From the NCBI GenBank assembly GCA_964640525.1, contig CAZXGS010000052.1, positions 1 to 21,117 of the forward strand: 21,117 nt of DNA, in the 5' to 3' direction. A program made the position numbers and the translations under genes. Within the stretch, counting starts at the first letter, position 1; every line of letters begins with the position of its first letter. This stretch comes from SZAS-103 sp964640525. GTDB taxonomy: Bacteria; Pseudomonadota; Gammaproteobacteria; Xanthomonadales; Xanthomonadaceae. Shown in pieces: positions 1 to 7,900 of this stretch. Under the pieces are notes generated by a model that saw only the letters and a program-made list of their open reading frames with translations, was not told where the DNA came from and ran no database searches.

Positions 1-53
1 TGGTGAGCCTGTCGAACCACGCTTTTCGCGAGATCAAGCATGCCCTTCGACAG
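1..53. repeat. 53-bp direct repeat, copy 1
   Basis: Identical by eye to 201-253. It begins with TGGTGAGCCTGTCGAACCAC and ends with CCCTTCGACAG. The two ends are related in opposite orientation (CCTGTCGAA versus TTCGACAG), so each copy can fold back on itself. The starting motif recurs in variant form at 10551-10582 and 10602-10633. The sequence may continue to the left of the window. Confidence 0.85.
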
Positions 54-79
54 GCCTGTCCTGAGCGCAGTCGAAGGGC
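42..79. repeat. Inverted repeat / hairpin
   Basis: GCCCTTCGA at 42-50 pairs perfectly with TCGAAGGGC at 71-79. The 20-base loop itself contains the palindrome CAGGCCTG (51-58). No T-run follows, so this is unlikely to be a factor-independent terminator. It looks like part of a dispersed hairpin-forming repeat. Confidence 0.7.
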
Positions 80-200
80 TCAGGGCGGACGGTTCAAGGG
101 GAAACTTGTTGCAGCGGAATATCCTTGATGCATCGGAATAGCCCGTTCATGCTTGGCTAAAAATGCCCTTTTGTGGCGAGCCTGTCGCAGACCCCGTTCG

Positions 201-253
201 TGGTGAGCCTGTCGAACCACGCTTTTCGCGAGATCAAGCATGCCCTTCGACAG
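201..253. repeat. 53-bp direct repeat, copy 2
   Basis: Exact duplicate of 1-53, 200 bp downstream. The bases before it (CCGTTCG) extend the match to the dispersed motif seen at 10551 and 10602, where TTCG also precedes TGGTGAG. After the shared 53 bases the copies diverge: GCCTGTCCTGAG follows copy 1 and TCTCAGGGAAGG follows copy 2. Confidence 0.85.
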
Positions 254-276
254 TCTCAGGGAAGGTCTGAATAAGC

Positions 277-364
277 CGTCATTGCGAGGAGCGCAGCGAC
301 GTGGCAATCCAGAAACATTTGAAAAATCAGAAGCATGGATTGCTTCACTGCGTTCGCAATGACG
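277..364. repeat. Palindromic interspersed repeat (REP/MITE-like)
   Basis: The left arm (277-310) starts CGTCATTGCGAGGAGCGCAG and ends GGCAATCC. The right arm (337-364) is its imperfect reverse complement, starting GGATTGCTTC and ending CGCAATGACG. About 26 bases of AT-richer sequence separate them. From memory, palindromes of the form CGTCATTGCGAG...GCAATCC are scattered through many proteobacterial genomes. There is no coding capacity, so it would need mobilisation in trans if it is a mobile element. Confidence 0.75.
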
Positions 365-539
365 CCATTTCGACTTGTTCAGATGTTCCTCAGGGCGAAC
401 GGATTCATCGGTTTGCGTCTCCGACGAAGCCAAAAAGCCCGTTCGCGCCGATCTCGTCCGGTTTCCTGTTCGTGCTGAGCATTTCGAAGACCCCACCCGC
501 ACTGAGCCCGTCGAACCACCTCCGGGTCGCTTCCGTGCC

Positions 540-1010
540 ATGAAGGCGCACCTCGTCGCCGTGGGCGAGCGGGCGCCGGCGTGGGTTGCGGCGGGCTTTG
601 CCGAATACGTCAAGCGCCTGTCGCGCTGGCTTCCGCTGGAGCTGGTGGAAATCGCGCCAGGCCTGCGCGGGGGCAATCGCGACACCGCGCGCGCGATGGC
701 TGAGGAAGGCGCGCGGGTGCTGGCGGCGCTGCCCAGGAACACGCATGTGGTGCTGCTCGACGACAAGGGGCGCATGCACGACTCCCCGCAACTCGCCAAG
801 CGCCTCGAGTACTGGCGCGGGCAGGGGCGTGACCTGGCGTTCGTGATCGGCGGCCCGGAAGGCCATGCCGATGCCGTGCGCACGCGCGCACACGAGACGT
901 GGTCGCTCGGTCCGGCAACGCTTCCGCACATGCTGGTCAGGTTGCTGGTTGCCGAGCAGCTTTACCGTGCGGCGACCATCTTAACGGGGCACCCCTACCA
1001 TCGCGCCTGA
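540..1010 (+). CDS. rlmH: RlmH, 23S rRNA pseudouridine-1915 N3-methyltransferase
   Basis: The 156-residue product matches the family's usual 155-160. RlmH is a SPOUT-class (trefoil-knot) methyltransferase that uses SAM to methylate pseudouridine 1915 in helix 69 of 23S rRNA on assembled 70S ribosomes. Visible hallmarks are the glycine-rich SAM loop FVIGGPEGHA near residues 101-110 and the C-terminal block LPHMLVRLLVAEQLYRA ending in HPYHRA. The ATG at 540 begins MKAHLVAVGE, as in the family. No Shine-Dalgarno sequence precedes it; a repeat remnant ends 21 bases upstream. The frame stays open upstream to a TTG at 375, but that part is repeat sequence. Function confidence is high, start confidence good. 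Confidence 0.95.
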   Translation: MKAHLVAVGERAPAWVAAGFAEYVKRLSRWLPLELVEIAPGLRGGNRDTARAMAEEGARVLAALPRNTHVVLLDDKGRMHDSPQLAKRLEYWRGQGRDLAFVIGGPEGHADAVRTRAHETWSLGPATLPHMLVRLLVAEQLYRAATILTGHPYHRA

Positions 1011-1032
1011 CGTCGCTTTCGGGATCGTCCGC

Positions 1033-1269
1033 ATGGGCTTGGTGCGGGGTGGGTGGAAGTTCCTGTTCGCATTCTCGATGCCGGCGCTGTTGCTGGCCGG
1101 CGCGCTGTTCAATGTCGACGACATCGGCGGTTATCGGGCGGTCGCCAGCGTGCTGGTGCTTGCGGCGTCGATCGCTACCGCGCGGTTGGCGCGAACTGGC
1201 GGCCAACGCTTCTGGGTCGGGATGGCGTACTTCGTGATCTTCGAGGCGTTGCTGCTGATGCTGCCCTGA
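1033..1269 (+). CDS. Small hydrophobic membrane protein, unknown function
   Basis: A 78-residue protein with three likely membrane segments: about residues 9-28, 35-53 and 59-77. It ends in a hydrophobic stretch (FEALLLMLP). The ATG lies 22 bases after the rlmH stop, with GGGA at 1021-1024 as a weak ribosome-binding site, so it is probably co-transcribed with rlmH. I recognise no family. The hydrophobic periodicity and conserved orientation behind rlmH argue that it is real; codon use matches its neighbours. It converges on the SIMPL-domain gene, with 48 bp between the stop codons and no clear terminator. Confidence 0.6.
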   Translation: MGLVRGGWKFLFAFSMPALLLAGALFNVDDIGGYRAVASVLVLAASIATARLARTGGQRFWVGMAYFVIFEALLLMLP

Positions 1270-1317
1270 GCGGGAGGGCGAACTGCGCCAGCCGCCTTTT
1301 CGCCGGGTCGCGACGCG

Positions 1318-2034
1318 CTACCGTCCCAGCTCGAAGCGCACGTCCAGGTCGACTGACAACGTGTTCTCACCGCTGGCGACCGGTGTCGCTTCCGGCGCGG
1401 CGATGCCGGCGTAACGCATCGGCATGGGGCGAGGCGGGCGACTGTTCGCAGCGGTCTCGGCGATGCTCACGATCCGCCTCACCTTCAAGCCTGCCGCCTG
1501 CGCGTACAGTTCGGCGCGCTCGCGCGCCTGGCGAATGGCCGCACGTCGGGCTTCGTCGAGCGCCGCTTCAGGTTTGTCCACCGATAACGCGGGTCCGGTG
1601 ATCTGGTTGGCGCCCTGGCGCACCAGCGCATCGAGCACGTCGCCCAGCCTGGCCATGTCGCGCAGGCGCACGATGACGCTGTTACGTGCCTCGTAGCCGG
1701 TGATCTTCGGCGGTTGGTTGTTGTCGTAAACGTATTGCGGCTGCAGGCTGATGGAGGCGGTCTGCAGGTCGCGCTCGGCCACCCCGGCGTGCTTGAGCGC
1801 GGCGAGCACGGCCTGCATGCGCGTGGCGTTGGCACGCATCGCGGCGTTGGCATCGGCATCGCGGGTGACCACGCCGGCATCGATGGTGGCCACGTCCGGG
1901 GCGCGTTGCGACTGGCCCTCGACCTGCAACTGCAGCAAGGTGGCGTCGGGCGGGAGGCTGGGCGGGGCGGCCTGCTGGGCGAACGCGGCTGGCGCAAGCA
2001 GGACGGCGAGCAGGGCGATGCGGCATCGGGTCAT
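1318..2034 (-). CDS. SIMPL-domain (DUF541) periplasmic protein
   Basis: A 238-residue protein with an N-terminal Sec signal peptide: Arg-containing n-region, hydrophobic core from about residue 6, likely cleavage after AFA at 17-19. The mature part is a SIMPL/DUF541 domain, seen in the pattern QVEGQSQRAPDVATIDAGV, then a central ITGYEARNSVIVRLRD block, and a C-terminal half with ARRAAIRQARERAELYAQAAG followed by a final beta strand. E. coli YggE is a relative. These proteins sit in the periplasm or envelope; YggE has been linked to oxidative stress, but the biochemical role is unknown. The ATG at 2034 was chosen because the signal peptide starts there. It lies 113 bp downstream of the Rrf2 gene on the same strand and may be co-transcribed. 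Confidence 0.85.
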   Translation of the reverse strand: MTRCRIALLAVLLAPAAFAQQAAPPSLPPDATLLQLQVEGQSQRAPDVATIDAGVVTRDADANAAMRANATRMQAVLAALKHAGVAERDLQTASISLQPQYVYDNNQPPKITGYEARNSVIVRLRDMARLGDVLDALVRQGANQITGPALSVDKPEAALDEARRAAIRQARERAELYAQAAGLKVRRIVSIAETAANSRPPRPMPMRYAGIAAPEATPVASGENTLSVDLDVRFELGR

Positions 2035-2147
2035 GACGGCAGGCTCGGCGTGCGGGCCTTTCACGATACCCGAATGCAGGTGACGTGGGCCGGCTGCGTC
2101 AGGAACCAGGGCCGCGCATGACACGTCGGCTCTGTTCTGTGCCGGAA

Positions 2148-2636
2148 TCAGGCCAGCGCATCGGGCGCTTGCGCGGGCGAGGGTTCCGGTGCAATTCCTT
2201 CGATCGGCAACACCCTGAGCCCGCGCGCAGCGCGCGCGAGTTGCTCCAGGCTGCGACGATCGACCACCTGCGACATCGCATCGCGCACGTCGCCCATCAG
2301 CATGCGCAGTGCGCAGGCGTCGGGATCCGGGCAGTCGGTGCAGGGCTGGTAGGCGGTGTGCGAGGCACAACGGATCGGTGCCAGCGGCCCGTCCAGCACG
2401 CGGATGATGTCACCGACCATGATCTGCGCAGCCGAGCGCGCGAGGGCATGGCCACCCTGCACGCCGCGCTTGCTGGCGACGAAGCCGGCCTTGCGCAATT
2501 CGACCAGGATCGTTTCCAGGAACTTCGCCGGCACCTCGGCCACTTCGGCGATCTGGCGTGCACGCATGGATGCGCCGTCGGCATCGGCGAGCGCGCATAG
2601 CGCGCGCAAGGCGTACTTGGTCTTCATGGTCAGCAT
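2148..2636 (-). CDS. Rrf2-family transcriptional regulator with four-cysteine Fe-S motif
   Basis: A 162-residue protein starting MLTMKTKYALRALCALA, typical of Rrf2 regulators (IscR, NsrR, RirA, CymR). A winged helix-turn-helix covers roughly residues 8-66, with the recognition region AEVAEVPAKFLETILVELRK and wing GVQGGHAL. The segment RCASHTAYQPCTDCPDPDAC carries cysteines 90, 99, 102 and 108, consistent with an Fe-S cluster, so a redox, NO or iron sensor is likely. This is inference. The start could be M1 (2636) or M4 (2627); neither has a good Shine-Dalgarno. No isc, suf, cys or nor genes are nearby, so the target is unclear; the SIMPL-domain gene downstream and maf, transcribed divergently, are candidates. 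IscR orthology is unlikely because IscR normally leads the isc operon and uses three cysteines. Confidence 0.88.
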   Translation of the reverse strand: MLTMKTKYALRALCALADADGASMRARQIAEVAEVPAKFLETILVELRKAGFVASKRGVQGGHALARSAAQIMVGDIIRVLDGPLAPIRCASHTAYQPCTDCPDPDACALRMLMGDVRDAMSQVVDRRSLEQLARAARGLRVLPIEGIAPEPSPAQAPDALA

Positions 2637-2645
2637 TTCAGACTT

Positions 2646-2653
2646 ATTGTATA
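2646..2653 (-). promoter_or_regulatory. Candidate -10 element / operator for the Rrf2 gene
   Basis: On the minus strand this reads TATACAAT, an excellent -10 box in a locally AT-rich island. A weak -35 candidate (TTTCGC) lies 17 bases further upstream. The box ends 9 bases before the first start codon, which would give a nearly leaderless mRNA. This agrees with the missing Shine-Dalgarno. Self-repression by Rrf2 proteins is common and their operators often overlap -10 boxes, but I could not fit a known IscR or CymR consensus. Confidence 0.4.
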
Positions 2654-2758
2654 GGATTTGCATGGAAGGCGCGAAAACTGCGCTGCCATGGCCTGCGACG
2701 GCCGCGATGGCCACCGCGTCACGGCGACCTTCGGGTGGCCTGCGGTTATGCTGGACGG

Positions 2759-3322
2759 ATGATCCATCTGGCCTCCAAATCACCGCGACGACTGGAACTC
2801 CTGCGCCAACTCGGCATCGAACCGGAGGTGCTGGAGGTGGACGTGCCCGAACAGCGGTTGCCCGGCGAGCCGGCGGTCGATTACGTCAACCGGGTGGCGC
2901 GTGAGAAGGCCGGGGCCGGGTTGTTGCAGGTGATGGCCAACTCGCGCGCCTGCGTGCTGGGCGCCGACACCGAGGTGGTGCTCGATGAACGGGTGTTCGG
3001 CAAACCGGCCAATGCCTCCGATGCGATGCGGATGCTGGCCGAGCTGTCGGGCCGCACCCACACCGTGATCAGCGTGGTGTGGCTGTTGCATGCGGATCGG
3101 GAACTGCACGCGCAGTCGCTGTCGCAGGTACGCTTCGCCGCACTGGGTCGGCAGCAGATCGCCGATTATGTGGCGACCGGCGAATGGCAGGGCAAGGCCG
3201 GCGGCTACGCCATCCAGGGTCGCGCCGCGGCGTTCATCGAGCATCTGCAAGGCAGCTACTCGGGCGTGATGGGACTGCCGCTGTTCGAGACGGCGGGGTT
3301 GTTGGGGATGCGTGGAGCGTGA
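2759..3322 (+). CDS. maf: Maf/YhdE-type nucleoside triphosphate pyrophosphatase
   Basis: The 187-residue product is normal for Maf proteins. They hydrolyse dTTP, UTP and modified pyrimidine nucleotides to monophosphates (house-cleaning; overexpression affects septation). The signature LASKSPRRLELLRQLG begins at residue 4; the catalytic-region motif GADTEVVLDERVFGKP and the block GKAGGYAIQGRAAAFIEHLQ follow. The IQG and GSYSGVMGLPLFET motifs fit the YhdE (dTTP/UTP) subgroup rather than YceF. The ATG at 2759 gives MIHLASKSPRR, the family start. Order maf-rng-yhdP-tldD is as in E. coli. It is divergent from the Rrf2 gene with 122 bp between start codons. Confidence 0.95.
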   Translation: MIHLASKSPRRLELLRQLGIEPEVLEVDVPEQRLPGEPAVDYVNRVAREKAGAGLLQVMANSRACVLGADTEVVLDERVFGKPANASDAMRMLAELSGRTHTVISVVWLLHADRELHAQSLSQVRFAALGRQQIADYVATGEWQGKAGGYAIQGRAAAFIEHLQGSYSGVMGLPLFETAGLLGMRGA

Positions 3323-3409
3323 CGGGTGCGTCGATGTGCGAGGCGTCCACGGGAGCCGGGTACCGTGTGATCGAATGAATGCGCTTGACCTGGGCAGGCG
3401 CGGTCGTTG

Positions 3410-3448
3410 CCTGGACCGTTGCCTCGGAGCCTTCCAGGTTTTTTTTTT
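3410..3448 (+). terminator. Probable intrinsic terminator after maf
   Basis: CCTGGA (3410-3415) pairs with TCCAGG (3433-3438). An inner CCG/CGG pairing (3416-3418 with 3425-3427) extends the stem with a five-base bulge. Ten consecutive T follow directly (3439-3448). The long T-run makes termination likely although the stem is short. It would separate maf from rng, 42 bases before the rng start. Confidence 0.6.
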
Positions 3449-3490
3449 CAACCATGCATCACGTCTCGCCAATCACCGGTCACGTTTCCC

Positions 3491-4978
3491 ATGAGCGAAA
3501 TCCTCATCAATGTCACCCCCCGCGAGACCCGCGTCGCGCTGGTCGAGAACGGCATCCTGCAGGAGGTGCAGATCGAGCGCGCCGCCCGCCGCGGCTACGT
3601 GGGCAACATCTACCGTGGCCGGGTCCGGCGGGTGATGCCAGGCATGCAGGCGGCGTTCGTGGACATCGGGCTGGATCGCGCGGCGTTCCTGCATGCTTCC
3701 GACATCATTCGGGCCATGCACGCAGCCTCCGAATCCGAGCCGACCACCGATGCGCCGGCGCCGCCGGTGCCGATCCCGTCCATCACCGAACTGCTGCACG
3801 AGGGCCAGCAGGTGGTAGTGCAGGTGGTGAAGGATCCGATCGGCACCAAGGGCGCCAGGGTCACCACGCAGTTGAGCATCCCCTCGCGTTACCTCGTGTT
3901 GCTGCCGCAGGTGCGCGTGATCGGGGTCTCGGCGCGGATCGAGGCCGAGGAAGAGCGCGCGCGCCTGAAGGGCATCGTCGCTGGACTGGTGGGCGAAGGC
4001 GGGAGCGGCTACATCGTGCGCACCAATGCGGAAGGCTGCGATGCATCCGCGCTGGCCGATGATGTCGCCTACCTGCGCCGCGCATGGGCAATGATCGAGG
4101 CGACCATGGCGCAGGCCGAGGTGGGCCAGCGCATCTACGAGGACCTGCCGTTGCCGCTGCGGGCGATGCGCGACCTGATGCACGACGCGATCGAGAAGGT
4201 GAGGGTGGATTCACGCGAGATGCTGCAGCGCCTGCAGGACTTCGTGGGCCAGTTCATGCCGGCGCTGGTCGAGCGCATCGAGTTGTACGTCGGCTTGCGA
4301 CCGATCTTCGACCTGTATGGCGTGGAGGACGAGATCGGTCGCGCGTTGCAGAAGAATGTGCCGCTCAAGTCAGGCGGTTACCTGGTCATCGACCAGACCG
4401 AAGCCATGACCACGGTGGACGTCAACACCGGCTCTTTCCTCGGCCAGCGCAACCTCGAGGAAACCGTTTACCGCACCAACCTGGAGGCCGCGCAGTCGGC
4501 CGCGCGTCAGCTTCGCCTGCGTAACCTCGGCGGGATCATCATCATCGACTTCATCGACATGATCGACCCGGAGCATCGCCGCCAGGTGTTGCGCACGCTG
4601 GAGAAGTCGCTCGCCGGCGACCACGCGCGCACCGGCGTGCACGAGTTCTCGCCGCTGGGGCTGGTCGAGATGACGCGCAAGCGCACCACCGACAGCCTGG
4701 AGCGGCAGTTGTGCGAACCGTGTCCAACCTGCAATGGCCGTGGCAGCGTGCGTACCGCCGAGACGGTGGTGTACGAGATCTTCCGCGAGGTCACCCGCGC
4801 GGTACGCCAGTTCGAGGCGACCTCGCTGCTGGTGATCGCCGCGCCCAAGGTGGTGGCGCGGGTGCTGGAGGAGGAATCGGCGGCGCTGGTGGAGCTGGAG
4901 GAATTCCTGGGCAAGTCGATCCGCTTCCAGTCCGACGAGCAGTGCCGGCAGGAGCAATACGATGTCGTGCTGTTGTGA
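3491..4978 (+). CDS. rng: Ribonuclease G (RNase E/G family endoribonuclease)
   Basis: A 495-residue protein, as E. coli RNase G (489). It is a 5'-monophosphate-sensing endoribonuclease that trims the 5' end of 16S rRNA and cleaves some mRNAs. The S1 RNA-binding domain spans about residues 37-125 (YVGNIYRGRVRRVMPGMQAA), followed by the DNase I-like catalytic region. Metal-binding acids are D310 in VDVNTGSF and D353 in IIIIDFIDMID, matching E. coli RNase E D303 and D346. The zinc-link CPTC (C411, C414) follows C408. The long RNase E C-terminal scaffold is absent, which makes this RNase G. The ATG at 3491 begins MSEILINVTPRETRVA, as in the family; no clear Shine-Dalgarno is visible. Confidence 0.96.
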   Translation: MSEILINVTPRETRVALVENGILQEVQIERAARRGYVGNIYRGRVRRVMPGMQAAFVDIGLDRAAFLHASDIIRAMHAASESEPTTDAPAPPVPIPSITELLHEGQQVVVQVVKDPIGTKGARVTTQLSIPSRYLVLLPQVRVIGVSARIEAEEERARLKGIVAGLVGEGGSGYIVRTNAEGCDASALADDVAYLRRAWAMIEATMAQAEVGQRIYEDLPLPLRAMRDLMHDAIEKVRVDSREMLQRLQDFVGQFMPALVERIELYVGLRPIFDLYGVEDEIGRALQKNVPLKSGGYLVIDQTEAMTTVDVNTGSFLGQRNLEETVYRTNLEAAQSAARQLRLRNLGGIIIIDFIDMIDPEHRRQVLRTLEKSLAGDHARTGVHEFSPLGLVEMTRKRTTDSLERQLCEPCPTCNGRGSVRTAETVVYEIFREVTRAVRQFEATSLLVIAAPKVVARVLEEESAALVELEEFLGKSIRFQSDEQCRQEQYDVVLL

Positions 4979-4994
4979 GCATCGGAGCGACTGA

Positions 4995-7900
4995 GTGCGG
5001 GCGCACCTGATCCGCGCCCTGCATCACACGCGGCGCGGGCTGTTCTACACGCTGGCCGCCGCGGTGATCCTGATGGCGGTCGTGGTGGCGATCGCCGACC
5101 GCCTGCTGCCGCTGGTGCAGGAGCATCCCGACCGCATTGCCGCGTGGCTGATGCAACGCTCCGGCCGGCCAGTGAAGTTCTCGCATGCGGAGGCGCACTG
5201 GACCAGCCGCGGGCCGCTGTTCACGCTCTACGATCTGCGCATCGGCAAGGGCGACAGCCAGCTGGCGGTGGATCGTGCCGAGCTGTTGCTGGCGATGTAT
5301 TCGGGTGCGCTTCCCGGCCACCCGTTCACCGAGTTGCGGTTGCGCGGGCTGGCGCTGAGCATCGAGCGCGATGCCGATGGGCGCTGGCGGCTGGTCGGGC
5401 TGGCGACACCCAAACAGGCGCAGAACACGCACCCGCTGGCGACCCTCGAAGGGCTGGGCGAACTGCAGGTGACCGATGCGCGGGTGAGCGTGCGCGTGCC
5501 CTCGCAAGGCTTCCAGTTCGTGACCCCGAACGCGGCGCTGCGCCTGCGGGTCACCCCCGATCGCCTGCGCGCGGGACTGCGGGTCGACGCCGGTGGCACG
5601 GCGCCGTTGCAGGCGGTGGTGGATTTCGACCGGCGCAAGGAAGCCGGCAGGCTGTGGATCGGCAGCGACGACTTCGACCTCGCGCCGTGGGCACGGATGC
5701 TCACCCTGGGTGGTGTGCGCGCCGACCGCGGACGCGGGCGCCTGCAGTTGTGGGGGGGGATCGCCGACCGCAGGCTGGAGTCGGTGCAGGTGGAGGCCGC
5801 CTTGCGCGGCGTGGGCATCGTCGCTGCGCCGGAAGCAGGGGCGGCGGCGCCAATGCGCGTGGATCTGGCGGACGTGACCGCCTCGGCGCGCCTGCGCCGG
5901 CAGGGCGACGGCTGGACGTTCGTCGCCCCGCGCCTGCGTGTGCGCAGCCAGCGCGGTGCGGCCGATGTCCTCGACGGGCTGGCGATGCGCCTCGGGCCGG
6001 GCCTGACGATGGTGGCGCCGCGCCTGGACGTGGGTGCCCTGCTGGAGATCGGGTTGCTCGCCGAGCAGGTTCCGCCGGGCCTGCGGACGTGGCTGGCGCA
6101 GGCGGGGCCGCACATCCGGGTCAGCAGGCTGCGCGTGAATCTCGGCGCCGACGGCGTGCTGCAGGGTCGCGCGCATCTGGACGATATCCGTTGGCAGCCG
6201 GTCGGCACCCGACCGGCAATCCAGGGCCTGGCAGGCGATGTGTTGTTCGATCGGCAGGCGATCAGCCTGACCCTCGACCGCCCCGATCCGCAGCGGCATC
6301 CGTTGCAATTGTCGTGGCCGCCTGCCTTCGGCGATCCGGTGCCGCTGCAGCTCGATGGCCGCCTGACCGCATGGCGCGACGCCGGCGACTGGGTGCTGGA
6401 AACCTCCGGGTTGCATATCCACAACGATGACCTCGACTTGCACGTGCGGCTGGCAATGCGCTTCCACGGCGATGGCCGCAAGCCGCGGCTGGATCTGCTC
6501 GCGACGGTCGGTCGGGCGAAGCTGGTGAATGCCAGGCACTACTGGCTGCGCCACAAGATGCCGCCCAGGACGGTGGCCTGGCTGGATCGCGCGTTCGTCG
6601 GCGGCACGGTCATCGGCGGTCATGTGCTGTTGGGCGGCGAGCTGGCCGACTGGCCGTTCCGCCACGGTCAGGGCGTGTTCGACGCGGTGGCCGACCTGGA
6701 CGACGCGGAGCTGGATTTCGACCACGAGTGGCCACACGCCGAGCACCTGACCGGCCAGGCCAGGTTCGATGGCCCCGGCATGCAGGTCAGCGGCACGGCG
6801 CGCATCGCCGGCATCGACGCCCACGAACTGAGCGCCGCGATCCCGGACTTCCACCAGGCCGTGCTCGACGTGCGTGCGCAGGCCACCGGCAGCGGCGAGC
6901 AGATGCTTGGCTTGCTGCGCGCCAGTCCGCTGAAGAAAAAATTCGGCGCCGAGTTCGCCAGCCTCGACCTGCGCGGGCCGGGGATGCAAGGCACGTTGCA
7001 CCTGAGTTTGCCCCTGCACCATGACGAAGGCGCCCTGCAGGTCGAGGGCGACGTGGACCTTGCGCACGCCAAGCTGGCCGACCCGCGCTGGGGCGTGGCC
7101 TTCAGCGACGTCGGCGGGCGTGTCCACTACGACCAGGACGGCGTGCTGGCACAGGGGCTGGACGTGAAGGTTCACGAGGATGCGGCAAAGCTGCGGTTGG
7201 CCATCGGCAAGGCCACCGGCGATCCGGCCACTGCGGTCGCGGTGTCGCTGGCGGGTGTCCTGCCGGTCACGAGCCTGCTCGAACACGCGCCGATGCTGGG
7301 CTGGCTCAAGCCGATCGTCAGCGGCCGCAGCGCATGGACGGTGGACGTGAAGGTGCCCACGGCGGCCACGCGCGGCGGGACCGCACCGACGTCGCTGACC
7401 CTGCGATCGGATCTGCGTGGAGCCACGCTGGCCTTGCCCGCGCCGCTGGGCAAGCTGGCGGCGGCCAGCCTGCCGTTGCGGATCAGCGCACCGTTGCCGA
7501 TCGGCAGTGGCGACATCGCGGTCTCCCTGGGTGGCGTGCTGGACGTACGCGGTCGCTACGAACCCTCTGGCGGTTTTCGCGGCTTGCTGGCATTCGGTGC
7601 GCCCGCCAACGGGCCGCTGCCGGCCAGCGGGTTGATCGCGATCGGGCGCGTGGCCACGCTCGATGTGGCCGGCTGGGTCGGGTTTGCGGGCGGCAGCGGC
7701 GAATCGACGGGTTTGCAGTCGGTGGACGTGCGCGCCGACGACCTGAGCGTTGGCGGCAGGCACTTCCCGGCGACCCGGGTGCGCTTGACCCGTAATCGCA
7801 CCACGACGAGCCTGCGCCTGGATGGCGATGCAATGGCTGGAAACGTGGTCGTGCCGGTGCCGACCGCAGCCGGCATCCGTGCCCAGTTCGAGCGCCTGTA

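Larger units (their letters stand above)
1..539. other. Gene-free repeat-rich region upstream of rlmH
   Basis: No convincing gene lies here. The open frames crossing it are antisense to rlmH or run through repeats. The stretch is a mosaic: an exact 53-bp direct duplication (1-53 and 201-253), a 9-bp-stem inverted repeat (42-79), a palindromic element (277-364), and degenerate copies of a motif resembling GTGAGCCTGTCGAACCAC near 467-492 and 497-518, the last ending 21 bases before the rlmH start. In related bacteria rsfS usually lies upstream of rlmH; it is not in the window. Promoter signals for rlmH could not be recognised. Confidence 0.8.

Noticed and set aside
375..539. In-frame N-terminal extension of RlmH
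   Set aside because: The frame is open to a TTG, but the translation is repeat-derived, no ATG is available, and the RlmH family starts at the ATG at 540.
1..539. Insertion sequence
   Set aside because: No transposase fragment is seen; the inverted and direct repeats fit small non-autonomous elements better.
80..931. A 283-codon open frame on the minus strand across repeats and rlmH
   Set aside because: It covers repeat sequence and the antisense of rlmH, with no recognisable domain.
5750..5760. Possible frameshift at a run of seven G in yhdP
   Set aside because: The frame before and after the run is continuous and gives a full-length protein, so there is no break.
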